Source of the DNA: CAZCPB01 sp044223975
Lineage (GTDB): Bacteria > Planctomycetota > Phycisphaerae > Phycisphaerales > UBA1924
Direction of reading: 5' to 3'
Assembly (NCBI GenBank): GCA_044223975.1
Contig: JBGALI010000030.1
Coordinates: forward strand, 1 to 41,312
DNA: 41,312 bases
Shown here: positions 23,352 to 30,688 of the stretch, one piece after another
Layout: the number at the start of each line of letters is the position of its first letter
Position numbering within the stretch: the first letter of the stretch is position 1
Position numbers and translations under genes: made by a program
The notes under the pieces: generated by a model
What the model saw: the letters and a program-made list of their open reading frames with translations, nothing else
Told to the model about the DNA's origin: nothing
Databases searched by the model: none

Positions 23352-26189
23352 TCATGGTTTGTCCGCCGCCGCATGGATCGTCGACGCCACTTCTTGATAA
23401 TCGGTCCGGCCACGCAACGGAGCAAACGCCGCGTTGTTCTGCATCTCGGACGCGTGCCGTGAATCCTTGAAATACCCCGCCGCCGCGGCCCGCCGAAGGA
23501 GCTGCACGGCGCGGGCCTGGCGCTCGCCGAGGAGCTTTTCGCGATCGGCCGGCAGCCCGGCGCCGTCCTCGCCGGCGATCTCCGAGCACAGCGACTCCAC
23601 CTCGGCCAGGGCGTAGAGCGTCTCGGGCGCGAGCGAGGGCTTTGCCGCCACGTCGTCGGCCTCGCGCGCGGCTTCCGCGTGCCTGCCGGCGCGGGCCATC
23701 GCCGCGGCACGGCCGACGCGGAGATCCACGTCCTGCCGGTCGTCGAGCGCGATCGCGCGATCCCATTCCTCGATCGCCGCGACCCAGTCCGACCGCAGGC
23801 CAAGGGCCCGGGCCTTCCACGACCGCGTGTAGCTCAGGTAGTAGCGGGCCGTGGTGTGGCGCGGCTCGCGCCGGAGGACTCCCTCCAGGGTGCCGGTGGA
23901 TTTGTCGAACCACGGCAGCGCGTCCGCGGCGTTCCCTTCGCGCGTCTCCAGCTCTCCGAGGTTGGTGTACGCGCTCCCCAGGTGCAGGGCGTAGTCCAGC
24001 ATCGAGGGATGCTCCGCGGCAAGCCGCTCGCGGATCGGCACGCTCCGCTGGTACGCGTCGCGCGCCGCGTCCATCCTGCCCACGAGCATGTACACGCCCG
24101 CGAGGTTGTTGAGGCTCGCGCCCAGCCCGTTCTGGTAGTCGGGGGAGTCGGGGTGCTGGCGGATCAGGTCGGAGCAGATGTCGATCGCGCGCTTGAGCAT
24201 CGGCTCGGCGTCGGCGGCGCGCCCGGTCGCGGCGTAAAGGTCCGTCAGGTTGTTGTAGCTGTGCATCAGGTCGTTCTGGTACGCCTCGTTGGTCGCGTCG
24301 TTCCGCACCAGTTCCTCGCGGATCGACATCGCCTGCTTGTGGGCGGCCTCGGCATCGGGGATGCGCGCGGTGCTCTTGTAGAAGAGGCCCAGGTTGTCGG
24401 CTGCGTTCGCCTCGCGCGCCCGGTCGGCCGGTGTCGCCTTGGCGATCCCCGCCAGTTCGCGCTCGACGGCCTGCGCGCTGCGGAACGCCTCCTCGGCCTC
24501 TTTCACGCGGCGCGTATCGGAGTAGAGCAGTCCCAGGTTGGCCCACGCCACGGCCAGCTGCCGGCGGTAACGCGGCTCGGCGGGGTTCTCCCGCACGAGC
24601 CCCTCGAACAGCTCGCGCGCCTTGATCCCCGCCGCCTCCGCCTGGTCGGTCGCTGCGACCAGGCGGTGGATGTTGGCGAGGTTGATCTGCGCGTCGCCCA
24701 GGTCGCCGCGCAGCGACGGGTCGTCCGCGCGCTGCCGCACGAACCCCTCGTAGAACTCCTTGGCGGTGCCCAGCAGCTGCAGGCGCAGCGTCTCCAGGCC
24801 GTGGGCCTTGAGGGCCGGGCTGTCGCTGACGCGCTCGAGGTACTTGTCCACCGCCTGGCGCGCGATCTGGAAGTTGTCCTCGGCGCGCTTCTCGGCCGCG
24901 ATCGCCGCGTCGCGCTGGGCCGCCGCGACCCGGGCCTGCCACAGCGTGCCCGCCAGGCCCAGCACCAGGGCGCACGCCACGACCGCCGCGCCCGCCACGC
25001 CAGCGCGGTGGCGGCGGACGAACTTGCGGAGGTGATACCCCGCCCCGGGCGGCGCGGCGAGCACCACCTCGCCCGCGAGGTACCGCTGCACATCCATCGC
25101 CAGGCCGTTGGCGGTCTCGTACCGGCGCTGGCGGTCCTTCTCCATCGCCTTCATCACGATCCAGTCAAGCTCGCCCCGCACCGTCGCGCCCAGCTTGGCG
25201 GGCTCGGTGCGCCGGGTCGCCGCGATGCTCGAGATGGTCGCCGTGCTCCGCGACAGGCGCGTGCTGGGCTTGGGAGGATCGACCTCGCGGATGATCCGCT
25301 GGATCTCGTTGTACGCCGCCGAGCGCAGCTCCGTCCCTGAGAACGGGGTGCTCCCCGTGACCAGCTCGTAGAGCAGCACGCCCAGCGCGTACACGTCGGT
25401 CCGTGTGTCGATGTCGAGCGACCCCTGCGCCTGCTCGGGGCTCATGTACTCGGGCGTGCCGATCAGCTGCTGATGCTCGGTGAAGAGCGTCTTTTCCGTC
25501 AGCTTGCTCGCCGTCGCCTTGGCGATCCCGAAGTCGATCACCTTGGCGAACGGACGGCCGTCCTGCATCGAGACCAGGATGTTGCTGGGCTTGATGTCGC
25601 GGTGGATCAGCCCCTTCTGGTGGGCGTGCTGCACCGCCTGGCACACCTGTGCGAAGAGCGCCAGCCGCTCGGGGATCGACAGCGTGATGCCGTCGCAGAA
25701 CGCCGTGATCGGCTGGCCCTTGCACAGCTCCATCACGAAGTACGGCCGGCCGGTGTCGGTGGCGCCGGCGTCGAGCACGCGCGCGATGTTGGGGTGGTCC
25801 ATCATCGCCAGGGCCTGCCGCTCCTGCTCGAAGCGGGCCACCACCTGGCGCGTGTCCATCCCCAGCTTGATGATCTTGAGCGCGACCCTGCGCGAGACCG
25901 GCTTCTCCTGCTCGGCCATGAACACCGAGCCGAACCCGCCCTCGCCGATCTGCTGGAGGAGCTTGTACGGCCCGATGCGCGTGCCCGCGGCCTCGCCGGG
26001 CGCGGGCGCCGCGGCTGGCGCCGCGCGTCCCGCGCCCAGGTCTGTCGTCGGCCCGTCGCGACCCGGGGCTTCGATTCCGGTGGTCGGGAGCGCATCGGAC
26101 GACGTCGGGTGGGCTGTGGGCGCGCCCGCCGACAGGTGGGTGTCCGCGCGTGCAGCCACCGCGCGCTCTCCCTCGGTGCGCCCGGGCAT
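23352..26189 (-). CDS. Membrane Hanks-type Ser/Thr kinase with TPR tail (kinase 2)
   Basis: A 945-residue kinase closely related to its neighbours in the kinase domain: glycine loop near residue 82, Lys105 in VALKIIK, LIHRDIKPSN, VIDFGIAKA, GTPEYMSPEQ. It lacks the ~35-residue N-terminal helical segment found in kinases 1 and 3 and begins almost at the Ser/Thr-rich linker. After a membrane helix (~400-420) the tail holds TPR repeats of a different type from the other two, with repeated AWANLGLLYSDTRR- and YNNLTDLYAATGR-like units, and ends in AAAAGYFKDSRH... without the PGKGHDVK motif. Its ATG shares one base with the TGA of kinase 3 (TGATG at 26191-26187), so it should be translated by coupling. 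Confidence 0.9.
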   Translation of the reverse strand: MPGRTEGERAVAARADTHLSAGAPTAHPTSSDALPTTGIEAPGRDGPTTDLGAGRAAPAAAPAPGEAAGTRIGPYKLLQQIGEGGFGSVFMAEQEKPVSRRVALKIIKLGMDTRQVVARFEQERQALAMMDHPNIARVLDAGATDTGRPYFVMELCKGQPITAFCDGITLSIPERLALFAQVCQAVQHAHQKGLIHRDIKPSNILVSMQDGRPFAKVIDFGIAKATASKLTEKTLFTEHQQLIGTPEYMSPEQAQGSLDIDTRTDVYALGVLLYELVTGSTPFSGTELRSAAYNEIQRIIREVDPPKPSTRLSRSTATISSIAATRRTEPAKLGATVRGELDWIVMKAMEKDRQRRYETANGLAMDVQRYLAGEVVLAAPPGAGYHLRKFVRRHRAGVAGAAVVACALVLGLAGTLWQARVAAAQRDAAIAAEKRAEDNFQIARQAVDKYLERVSDSPALKAHGLETLRLQLLGTAKEFYEGFVRQRADDPSLRGDLGDAQINLANIHRLVAATDQAEAAGIKARELFEGLVRENPAEPRYRRQLAVAWANLGLLYSDTRRVKEAEEAFRSAQAVERELAGIAKATPADRAREANAADNLGLFYKSTARIPDAEAAHKQAMSIREELVRNDATNEAYQNDLMHSYNNLTDLYAATGRAADAEPMLKRAIDICSDLIRQHPDSPDYQNGLGASLNNLAGVYMLVGRMDAARDAYQRSVPIRERLAAEHPSMLDYALHLGSAYTNLGELETREGNAADALPWFDKSTGTLEGVLRREPRHTTARYYLSYTRSWKARALGLRSDWVAAIEEWDRAIALDDRQDVDLRVGRAAAMARAGRHAEAAREADDVAAKPSLAPETLYALAEVESLCSEIAGEDGAGLPADREKLLGERQARAVQLLRRAAAAGYFKDSRHASEMQNNAAFAPLRGRTDYQEVASTIHAAADKP

Positions 26190-26191
26190 CA
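26187..26191 (-). other. TGATG stop-start overlap between kinase 3 and kinase 2
   Basis: The stop TGA of the upstream gene (26191-26189) and the start ATG of the downstream gene (26189-26187) share one A. No separate ribosome binding site is evident, which points to termination-reinitiation and a fixed ratio of the two kinases. Confidence 0.85.
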
Positions 26192-29100
26192 CTTGGGCTC
26201 CTTCGCGGGCCCGGGCGCTCCGAGCCTCGCCTTCCACTCCGCGCCCTTGACGTCGTGGCCCTTCCCCGGTTCGGCCTTGTCCCACGCGCCGTAGAAGTCG
26301 GCCAGGGCCTGCGCCCACTCGCGCGTTTCCTTGTCCTTCTCGCCGCGGGTCTTGAAAAAGACCGCCTGCGCCTCGAGCAGGTCGGCCTCCGCCGCGCCGT
26401 AATCCGCAGGCTGCTTTGCCAGCCCCGCGCGGGCCTTGCCCAGAAGCCCCCGCAGCGACGCCTGGCGCAGCACCCCGGTCACGCCCGGGATCGCCTTCTG
26501 AAGCTTGCCGTCGATGGGGGTCAGCAGCGCCACCACCTCGGTGTAATTCCCCTGCGCCACGCGCAGGCTCGCCATCCGCATGATCGCGGTGAGCGTGTCG
26601 GCGTGGTCCTCGCCCTTGAGACGCCGGTTCTTCTCCACCGATTGCTGAAAGTACGCTTCCGCTTCGGCCAGCTTCCCCTGGTCGCGCAGCACGCTGCCCA
26701 GAGTCCCGGTCAGGCCGAGCACCTCGGCGGAATCCTCGCCCTCGATCCGGCGCAGGGTGTTCAGAGCCGCGCGGGCGGACGTCTCGGCCTCCGCCAGCTT
26801 GTTCTGCTGGCGCAGCACGTCGATGAAAGTCCTATGCACAACCAGCGTGTACGGGTGACTCTCCCCCAGCTGCCGCCGGCTCTTGTCCAGCGCTTCGCGG
26901 AGATACGACTCGGCCTCCGCGAGCCGGCCCATCCGCTGCATCAGGTAGCCCATGTTGGCGATCCAGACGATCGTGTCGGGGTGCTCCTCGCCCAGCACCC
27001 GCCGGCCGGTCGTCAGCGCCTCGCGGTAGTACGGCTCGGTTTCGGCGTACTTGTTCTGGCGGAACAGCACCTGCCCCATGATGTTCATCGACTTGAGGGT
27101 CTGCGCCTGCTCGCTCCCGAAGACCCGGCGGGACTTCTCCAGCGCCTCCCGCGCCAGCGACTCGGCCTCGAGGAGGTTGTCCGTATCCATGAGCAGCGCG
27201 GCAAGGTTCGCGACCGCGGTGAGCGTTTCGGGATGATCTTCCCCCTGGTCCCGGCGCCGGCGCTCCAGCGCCTCGCGAAGGTAGGGCTCGGCCGCCGCGT
27301 ACTCCTTCTGGCGGTTCAGGGCGATCCCCAGGTTGCTCAGGGTCGAGGCCACGGAAGAAGGCGCCACGCGCCGCTGCGCTTCCACGACATCGCGCAGCAC
27401 CCTCGTGGCATCGGCGTACTTCCCCCGGTTCATCAGGAGCATGCCCAGGCTGTTCATCGAATTCAGCGTGTCGGCATGGTCCGGGCCCAGCACGCGCCGC
27501 CGCCGCTCGAGCACGTCGCGCGTGATGGCTTCGCTCTCGTCGTACTTACCCTGGTAGTGCATCTGCGTCGCCAGCAGGCTCATGGCGTCGATCGCATCCG
27601 GATGATCCTCGCCGAGCAACCGCCGCAAGCCCGCCAGCGTGGCGCGGATCGTGCTTTCGGCTTCGGCGAATCTCTGCAGCTCGCCGAGCATGTTGCCGAC
27701 GCCCCCGCGTGACAGCAGCGTGTCCCGATGGTCATCACCCAAGGCACTCTTCCGCAGCTCGTACGCCCGCTCGTACAGCGCCAGCGCCTGCTCGGGACGG
27801 CCGAGCCTGTCATACACAACCCCCATCGTCGTCCGCAGCGAGGCATCAACCAGCGGCTGATCCGCGAACTGCGTTCCGATCGTTCGCAACGCCGGTTCCA
27901 GCACCGTCCGATCGAGCATCGCCACCGCGGCGTCGGTCGCGTTGATGGAGTGCAGCTCGCGCTCGAACGCCGACGACCGGGCCGACTTCTCGGCCTCCGG
28001 AGCCTGGCTCTTTTCCAGCGCCGCCGCGTGGCGCGTGCGCAGGTCCGCCATCAGCTTGATGCCCGCGTCGGTCACGTCGACCTGCTGCAGCATCCTGGCT
28101 TGGTAATCCGAGACCTTCTGGAGCTCGTCGGCGCGCTGCCGCGCCACCGCCTCCGCGGCCAGGGCGCGGTCGCGCTGAACGCGGGCCGCGTTTGCCTGCC
28201 ACGCGAACCCGACCACGCCGATGACCAGGGCCGCCGCGACCGCGGCGCCCGCCGAGACCGCGCCCTTGTTCCGCCGGACGAACTTCTTGAACCGGTACGC
28301 CGCCCCCGGCGGCGCGGCAACCACGGCCTCGCCCGACAGGTACCGGCGGACATCGGCGGCCAGCCCGTTGGCCGTCTCGTACCGCCGCTGCCGGTCCTTC
28401 TCCAGCGCCTTCATCACGATCCAGTCCAGTTCACCCCGGACCAGCACGCCCAGCTTCCGCGGCTCGCTTCGTCGGCTGGCCGCCACGCCCGCGAGGGTCT
28501 CGGTGTTCTGCGAGAGGCGCGTCGAAGGCGCCGGCGGGTCCACCTCGCGGATGATCCGCTGGATCTCGTCGTACGCCGCGGAGCGCAGCTCCTTGCCCGA
28601 GAACGGCGTCGAGCCGGTGAGCAGCTCGTACAGAAGAACACCCAGCGAGTACACGTCGGTGCGCGTGTCAATGTCAAGTGAGCCCCGCGCCTGCTCGGGG
28701 CTCATGTACTCGGGCGTCCCGATCAGCTGCTGGTGCTCGGTGAACAGCGTGCGCTCGGTCAGCTTGCTCTGCGTCGCCTTGGCGATGCCAAAGTCGATGA
28801 CCTTCGCGAACGGCCTGCCGTCCTGCTCCGAGACCAGCACGTTGCTGGGCTTGATGTCGCGGTGGATGATCCCCTTGGTGTGGGCGTGCTGCACCGCCGT
28901 GCAGACCTGCGCGAACAGGTCCAGCCGCTCCTCGATCGAGAGCTTCTCATGGTCGCAGAACGCCGTGATCGGCTGGCCCTTGACCAGCTCCATCACGAAG
29001 TACGGCCGGCCGGTGTCCGTGGCGCCCGCGTCGAGCACCTTGGCGATGTTGGGGTGGTCCATCATCGCCAGGGCCTGACGCTCGGCCTCGAAGCGCGCGA

Positions 29101-29551
29101 TCACCTGGCGCGTGTCCATCCCCAGCTTGATGATCTTCAGCGCCACCCGTCGCGCCACCGGCTTTTCCTGCTCGGCCAGGAAGACCGAGCCGAACCCGCC
29201 CTCGCCGATCTGCTGCAGGAGCTTGTACGGCCCGATGCGCGTGCCCACACCCTCGCCCGGCGCGCCGCGCGCAGGAGCGGCCGCCGCGCCCGAATCCCCC
29301 GCGGCAAGGTCCGTCGTGGGCCCGTCGTGGCTCGGCGCGCTCGCGCCCGATGTCGGCATTTCGTCCGACGACGCCGGGTTCGCCGTCGGTGTTCCGAGGA
29401 ACCCGCCCATCTCCCCGTGCGCGAGCAGCAGGCTCTCAACCTCGGCCCGCAGCGCCGCGTTCGGGCCGCACTCCCGCTCGAGTGTCGCAGCGCGCGCGGC
29501 GCTCGGCACGCCGACGACCCGCTCAAAGACGTCCTGCGCCCGCGTGGACAT
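26189..29551 (-). CDS. Membrane Hanks-type Ser/Thr kinase with long TPR tail (kinase 3)
   Basis: A 1120-residue kinase and the first of three in the run. The N-terminal helical segment (RAQDVFERVVGVPS, then LRAEVESLLLAHGE) and Ser/Thr linker (55-84) lead into a complete kinase domain: IGEGGFGSVF near 115, Lys139, IIHRDIKPSN, VIDFGIAKA, GTPEYMSPEQ. A membrane helix (~432-452) is followed by a coiled coil and at least ten TPRs of the 42-residue NB-ARC/kinesin-light-chain style (AEPYLREALERRRRDQGEDH, then PETL). The C-terminal PGKGHDVKGAEW motif matches kinase 1. It lies 33 nt after the ECF sigma gene, so both likely share a transcript. Parts of its kinase-coding DNA are nearly identical to kinase 1, which indicates duplication or gene conversion. 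Confidence 0.92.
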   Translation of the reverse strand: MSTRAQDVFERVVGVPSAARAATLERECGPNAALRAEVESLLLAHGEMGGFLGTPTANPASSDEMPTSGASAPSHDGPTTDLAAGDSGAAAAPARGAPGEGVGTRIGPYKLLQQIGEGGFGSVFLAEQEKPVARRVALKIIKLGMDTRQVIARFEAERQALAMMDHPNIAKVLDAGATDTGRPYFVMELVKGQPITAFCDHEKLSIEERLDLFAQVCTAVQHAHTKGIIHRDIKPSNVLVSEQDGRPFAKVIDFGIAKATQSKLTERTLFTEHQQLIGTPEYMSPEQARGSLDIDTRTDVYSLGVLLYELLTGSTPFSGKELRSAAYDEIQRIIREVDPPAPSTRLSQNTETLAGVAASRRSEPRKLGVLVRGELDWIVMKALEKDRQRRYETANGLAADVRRYLSGEAVVAAPPGAAYRFKKFVRRNKGAVSAGAAVAAALVIGVVGFAWQANAARVQRDRALAAEAVARQRADELQKVSDYQARMLQQVDVTDAGIKLMADLRTRHAAALEKSQAPEAEKSARSSAFERELHSINATDAAVAMLDRTVLEPALRTIGTQFADQPLVDASLRTTMGVVYDRLGRPEQALALYERAYELRKSALGDDHRDTLLSRGGVGNMLGELQRFAEAESTIRATLAGLRRLLGEDHPDAIDAMSLLATQMHYQGKYDESEAITRDVLERRRRVLGPDHADTLNSMNSLGMLLMNRGKYADATRVLRDVVEAQRRVAPSSVASTLSNLGIALNRQKEYAAAEPYLREALERRRRDQGEDHPETLTAVANLAALLMDTDNLLEAESLAREALEKSRRVFGSEQAQTLKSMNIMGQVLFRQNKYAETEPYYREALTTGRRVLGEEHPDTIVWIANMGYLMQRMGRLAEAESYLREALDKSRRQLGESHPYTLVVHRTFIDVLRQQNKLAEAETSARAALNTLRRIEGEDSAEVLGLTGTLGSVLRDQGKLAEAEAYFQQSVEKNRRLKGEDHADTLTAIMRMASLRVAQGNYTEVVALLTPIDGKLQKAIPGVTGVLRQASLRGLLGKARAGLAKQPADYGAAEADLLEAQAVFFKTRGEKDKETREWAQALADFYGAWDKAEPGKGHDVKGAEWKARLGAPGPAKEPK

Positions 29552-29584
29552 GCAGCCCCCCCGATACTCAGGGCAAAGTTCGAG

Positions 29585-30163
29585 TCAGCCCTCGACGTGC
29601 AAGCGCCTGTACAGCCACGCCCGGGCGAACGCCCATCGGCGATCGACCGAGCTCGAGGAGACCCCCAGCGCCGCGGCGGTGTGTTCCACACTCAGCCCCG
29701 AGTAGAACCGGAGCCGAACCACCGCCGCCGCGTCGGGAGACTCAGCCTCCAAGCGTCGGAACGCCTCGTCGAACCTCACGATTTCGTCAGAATCTCCCGT
29801 CGCCAGCGCGGCAACATCCGTCAGGGCCTGCACCGGCCGCCCGCCGCCGCGCTTCACCCGACCCGCCGCTCGCGCGTGATCCAGCAGGATCTGCCGCATC
29901 GCCTCCGCCGCGGCGGTGTAGAAGTGGGCCCGGTTCGCCCACGGCACCTCGCGTCCGTCGACCAGCTTCAGGTACGCCTCGTGCACCAGCGCCGTTGCCT
30001 GCAGCATGTGCCCCGGACGCTCCGCCGCCAGCGCCCGCTCCGCTACCGCCCGCAACTGCCCGTACACCAGCGGCAGCAGCCGCTCGACGCGGCGCGAAGC
30101 GTCCAGGTCGTCCCGGAGCATCAGGGTAACCGTCTCGGGCGCGGGATCCGGAAGGGGTGGCAC
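29585..30163 (-). CDS. ECF sigma factor, TIGR02999-like
   Basis: A 192-residue extracytoplasmic-function sigma factor. Region 2 reads LLPLVYGQLRAVAERAL, then GHMLQATALVHEAYLKLVDG, then WANRAHFYTAAAEAMRQILLDHARA, the pattern of the Planctomycetota/Acidobacteria subfamily TIGR02999. Region 4 (VVRLRFYSGLSVEHTAAALG, then VSSSSVDRRWAFARAWLYRR) carries the -35-binding helix-turn-helix. In region 2.2, where classical ECF factors have an acidic DAED-like stretch before LVQE, this protein has LQATALVHE with Thr57. It starts at GTG 30163 because homology extends to that point; Met15 is an alternative. No anti-sigma gene is adjacent. Instead three Ser/Thr kinases follow, suggesting control by phosphorylation, as in the EcfP/PknT pair of Vibrio. 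Confidence 0.88.
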   Translation of the reverse strand: MPPLPDPAPETVTLMLRDDLDASRRVERLLPLVYGQLRAVAERALAAERPGHMLQATALVHEAYLKLVDGREVPWANRAHFYTAAAEAMRQILLDHARAAGRVKRGGGRPVQALTDVAALATGDSDEIVRFDEAFRRLEAESPDAAAVVRLRFYSGLSVEHTAAALGVSSSSVDRRWAFARAWLYRRLHVEG

Positions 30164-30243
30164 GCGGAGAGTCTACCGGCCGCCAGCCGCGCTCTTGCGG
30201 CCAGCGGAGCGGAACCGTGGCGCCGGTGTGTGCGGAAAGATCC

Positions 30244-30275
30244 TTGACAGATATATCGCGTGCCGATATATTGTC
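30244..30275 (+). promoter_or_regulatory. Consensus promoter overlapped by a PadR-type operator
   Basis: TTGACA (30244-30249), a 17-nt spacer and TATATT (30267-30272) form a near-perfect sigma-70 promoter for the padR gene, with the start expected near 30279. Over it lies an inverted repeat: GACAGATATATCG (30246-30258) and CGATATATTGTC (30264-30275), separated by CGTGC. The arms match except for one extra G on the left. A repressor bound here would cover both promoter boxes. AT-rich ATATCG...CGATAT arms are common for PadR-family repressors, so autoregulation by the downstream PadR is the simplest reading. Confidence 0.85.
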
Positions 30276-30298
30276 CTGAGACTCTCCTGGAGCGACGC

Positions 30299-30688
30299 AT
30301 GCCCGGCCCCGCACCCAGCGCCGACCCCGCCGAGCTGGTGATCCTTTCCCTGCTCGCCGACGGCCCGATGTACGGCTACGCGATCACCAAGGAAGTGGGG
30401 GCCCGCTCCGAGGGCAAACTCAGGCTGACCCCGGGCGTGCTGTACCCACTCCTCAAGCAGCTCGAGGCCGAGGGCCTCATCGCCAGCTCGTGGGAGACCG
30501 TCCGCTCCGAGCGTGCCGCGGCAAGCGACGCGGGGGACGACGAGGGAGGCCGCAAGCGCAAGTGGTACCGGCTCTCGGCCAAGGGCCGCAAGCGTCTGGC
30601 CCAGCGGGTTGCGGCCCACCGCGCGTACCGCGCCGTCATCGACCTGTTCATTCCCGGCGGGCACGACGGCAAGGAGACCGCGCCGTGA
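30299..30688 (+). CDS. PadR-family transcriptional repressor
   Basis: A 129-residue winged-helix regulator. The PadR signature is clear: ELVILSLLADGPMYGYAITK, then LTPGVLYPLLKQLEAEGLI, then RKRKWYRLSAKGRKRL. A Gly/Ala/Asp-rich insert (AAASDAGDDEGG) lies in the wing. It should bind as a dimer to the operator at 30246-30275 and repress its own operon; the inducer is unknown. ATG 30299 is chosen because GGAG at 30289-30292 is 6 nt upstream and the promoter start lies near 30279. A longer frame from 30260 would begin inside the promoter. Its stop overlaps the next gene's start (GTGA). PadR genes next to HAAS-domain genes are a frequent pair. Confidence 0.9.
   Translation: MPGPAPSADPAELVILSLLADGPMYGYAITKEVGARSEGKLRLTPGVLYPLLKQLEAEGLIASSWETVRSERAAASDAGDDEGGRKRKWYRLSAKGRKRLAQRVAAHRAYRAVIDLFIPGGHDGKETAP

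Noticed and set aside
23191..24975. Minus-strand frame of ~590 codons overlapping the 3' half of kinase 2
   Set aside because: It is the shifted frame of a real TPR-coding stretch. It is Arg/Gly/Ala-rich and has no start signal.
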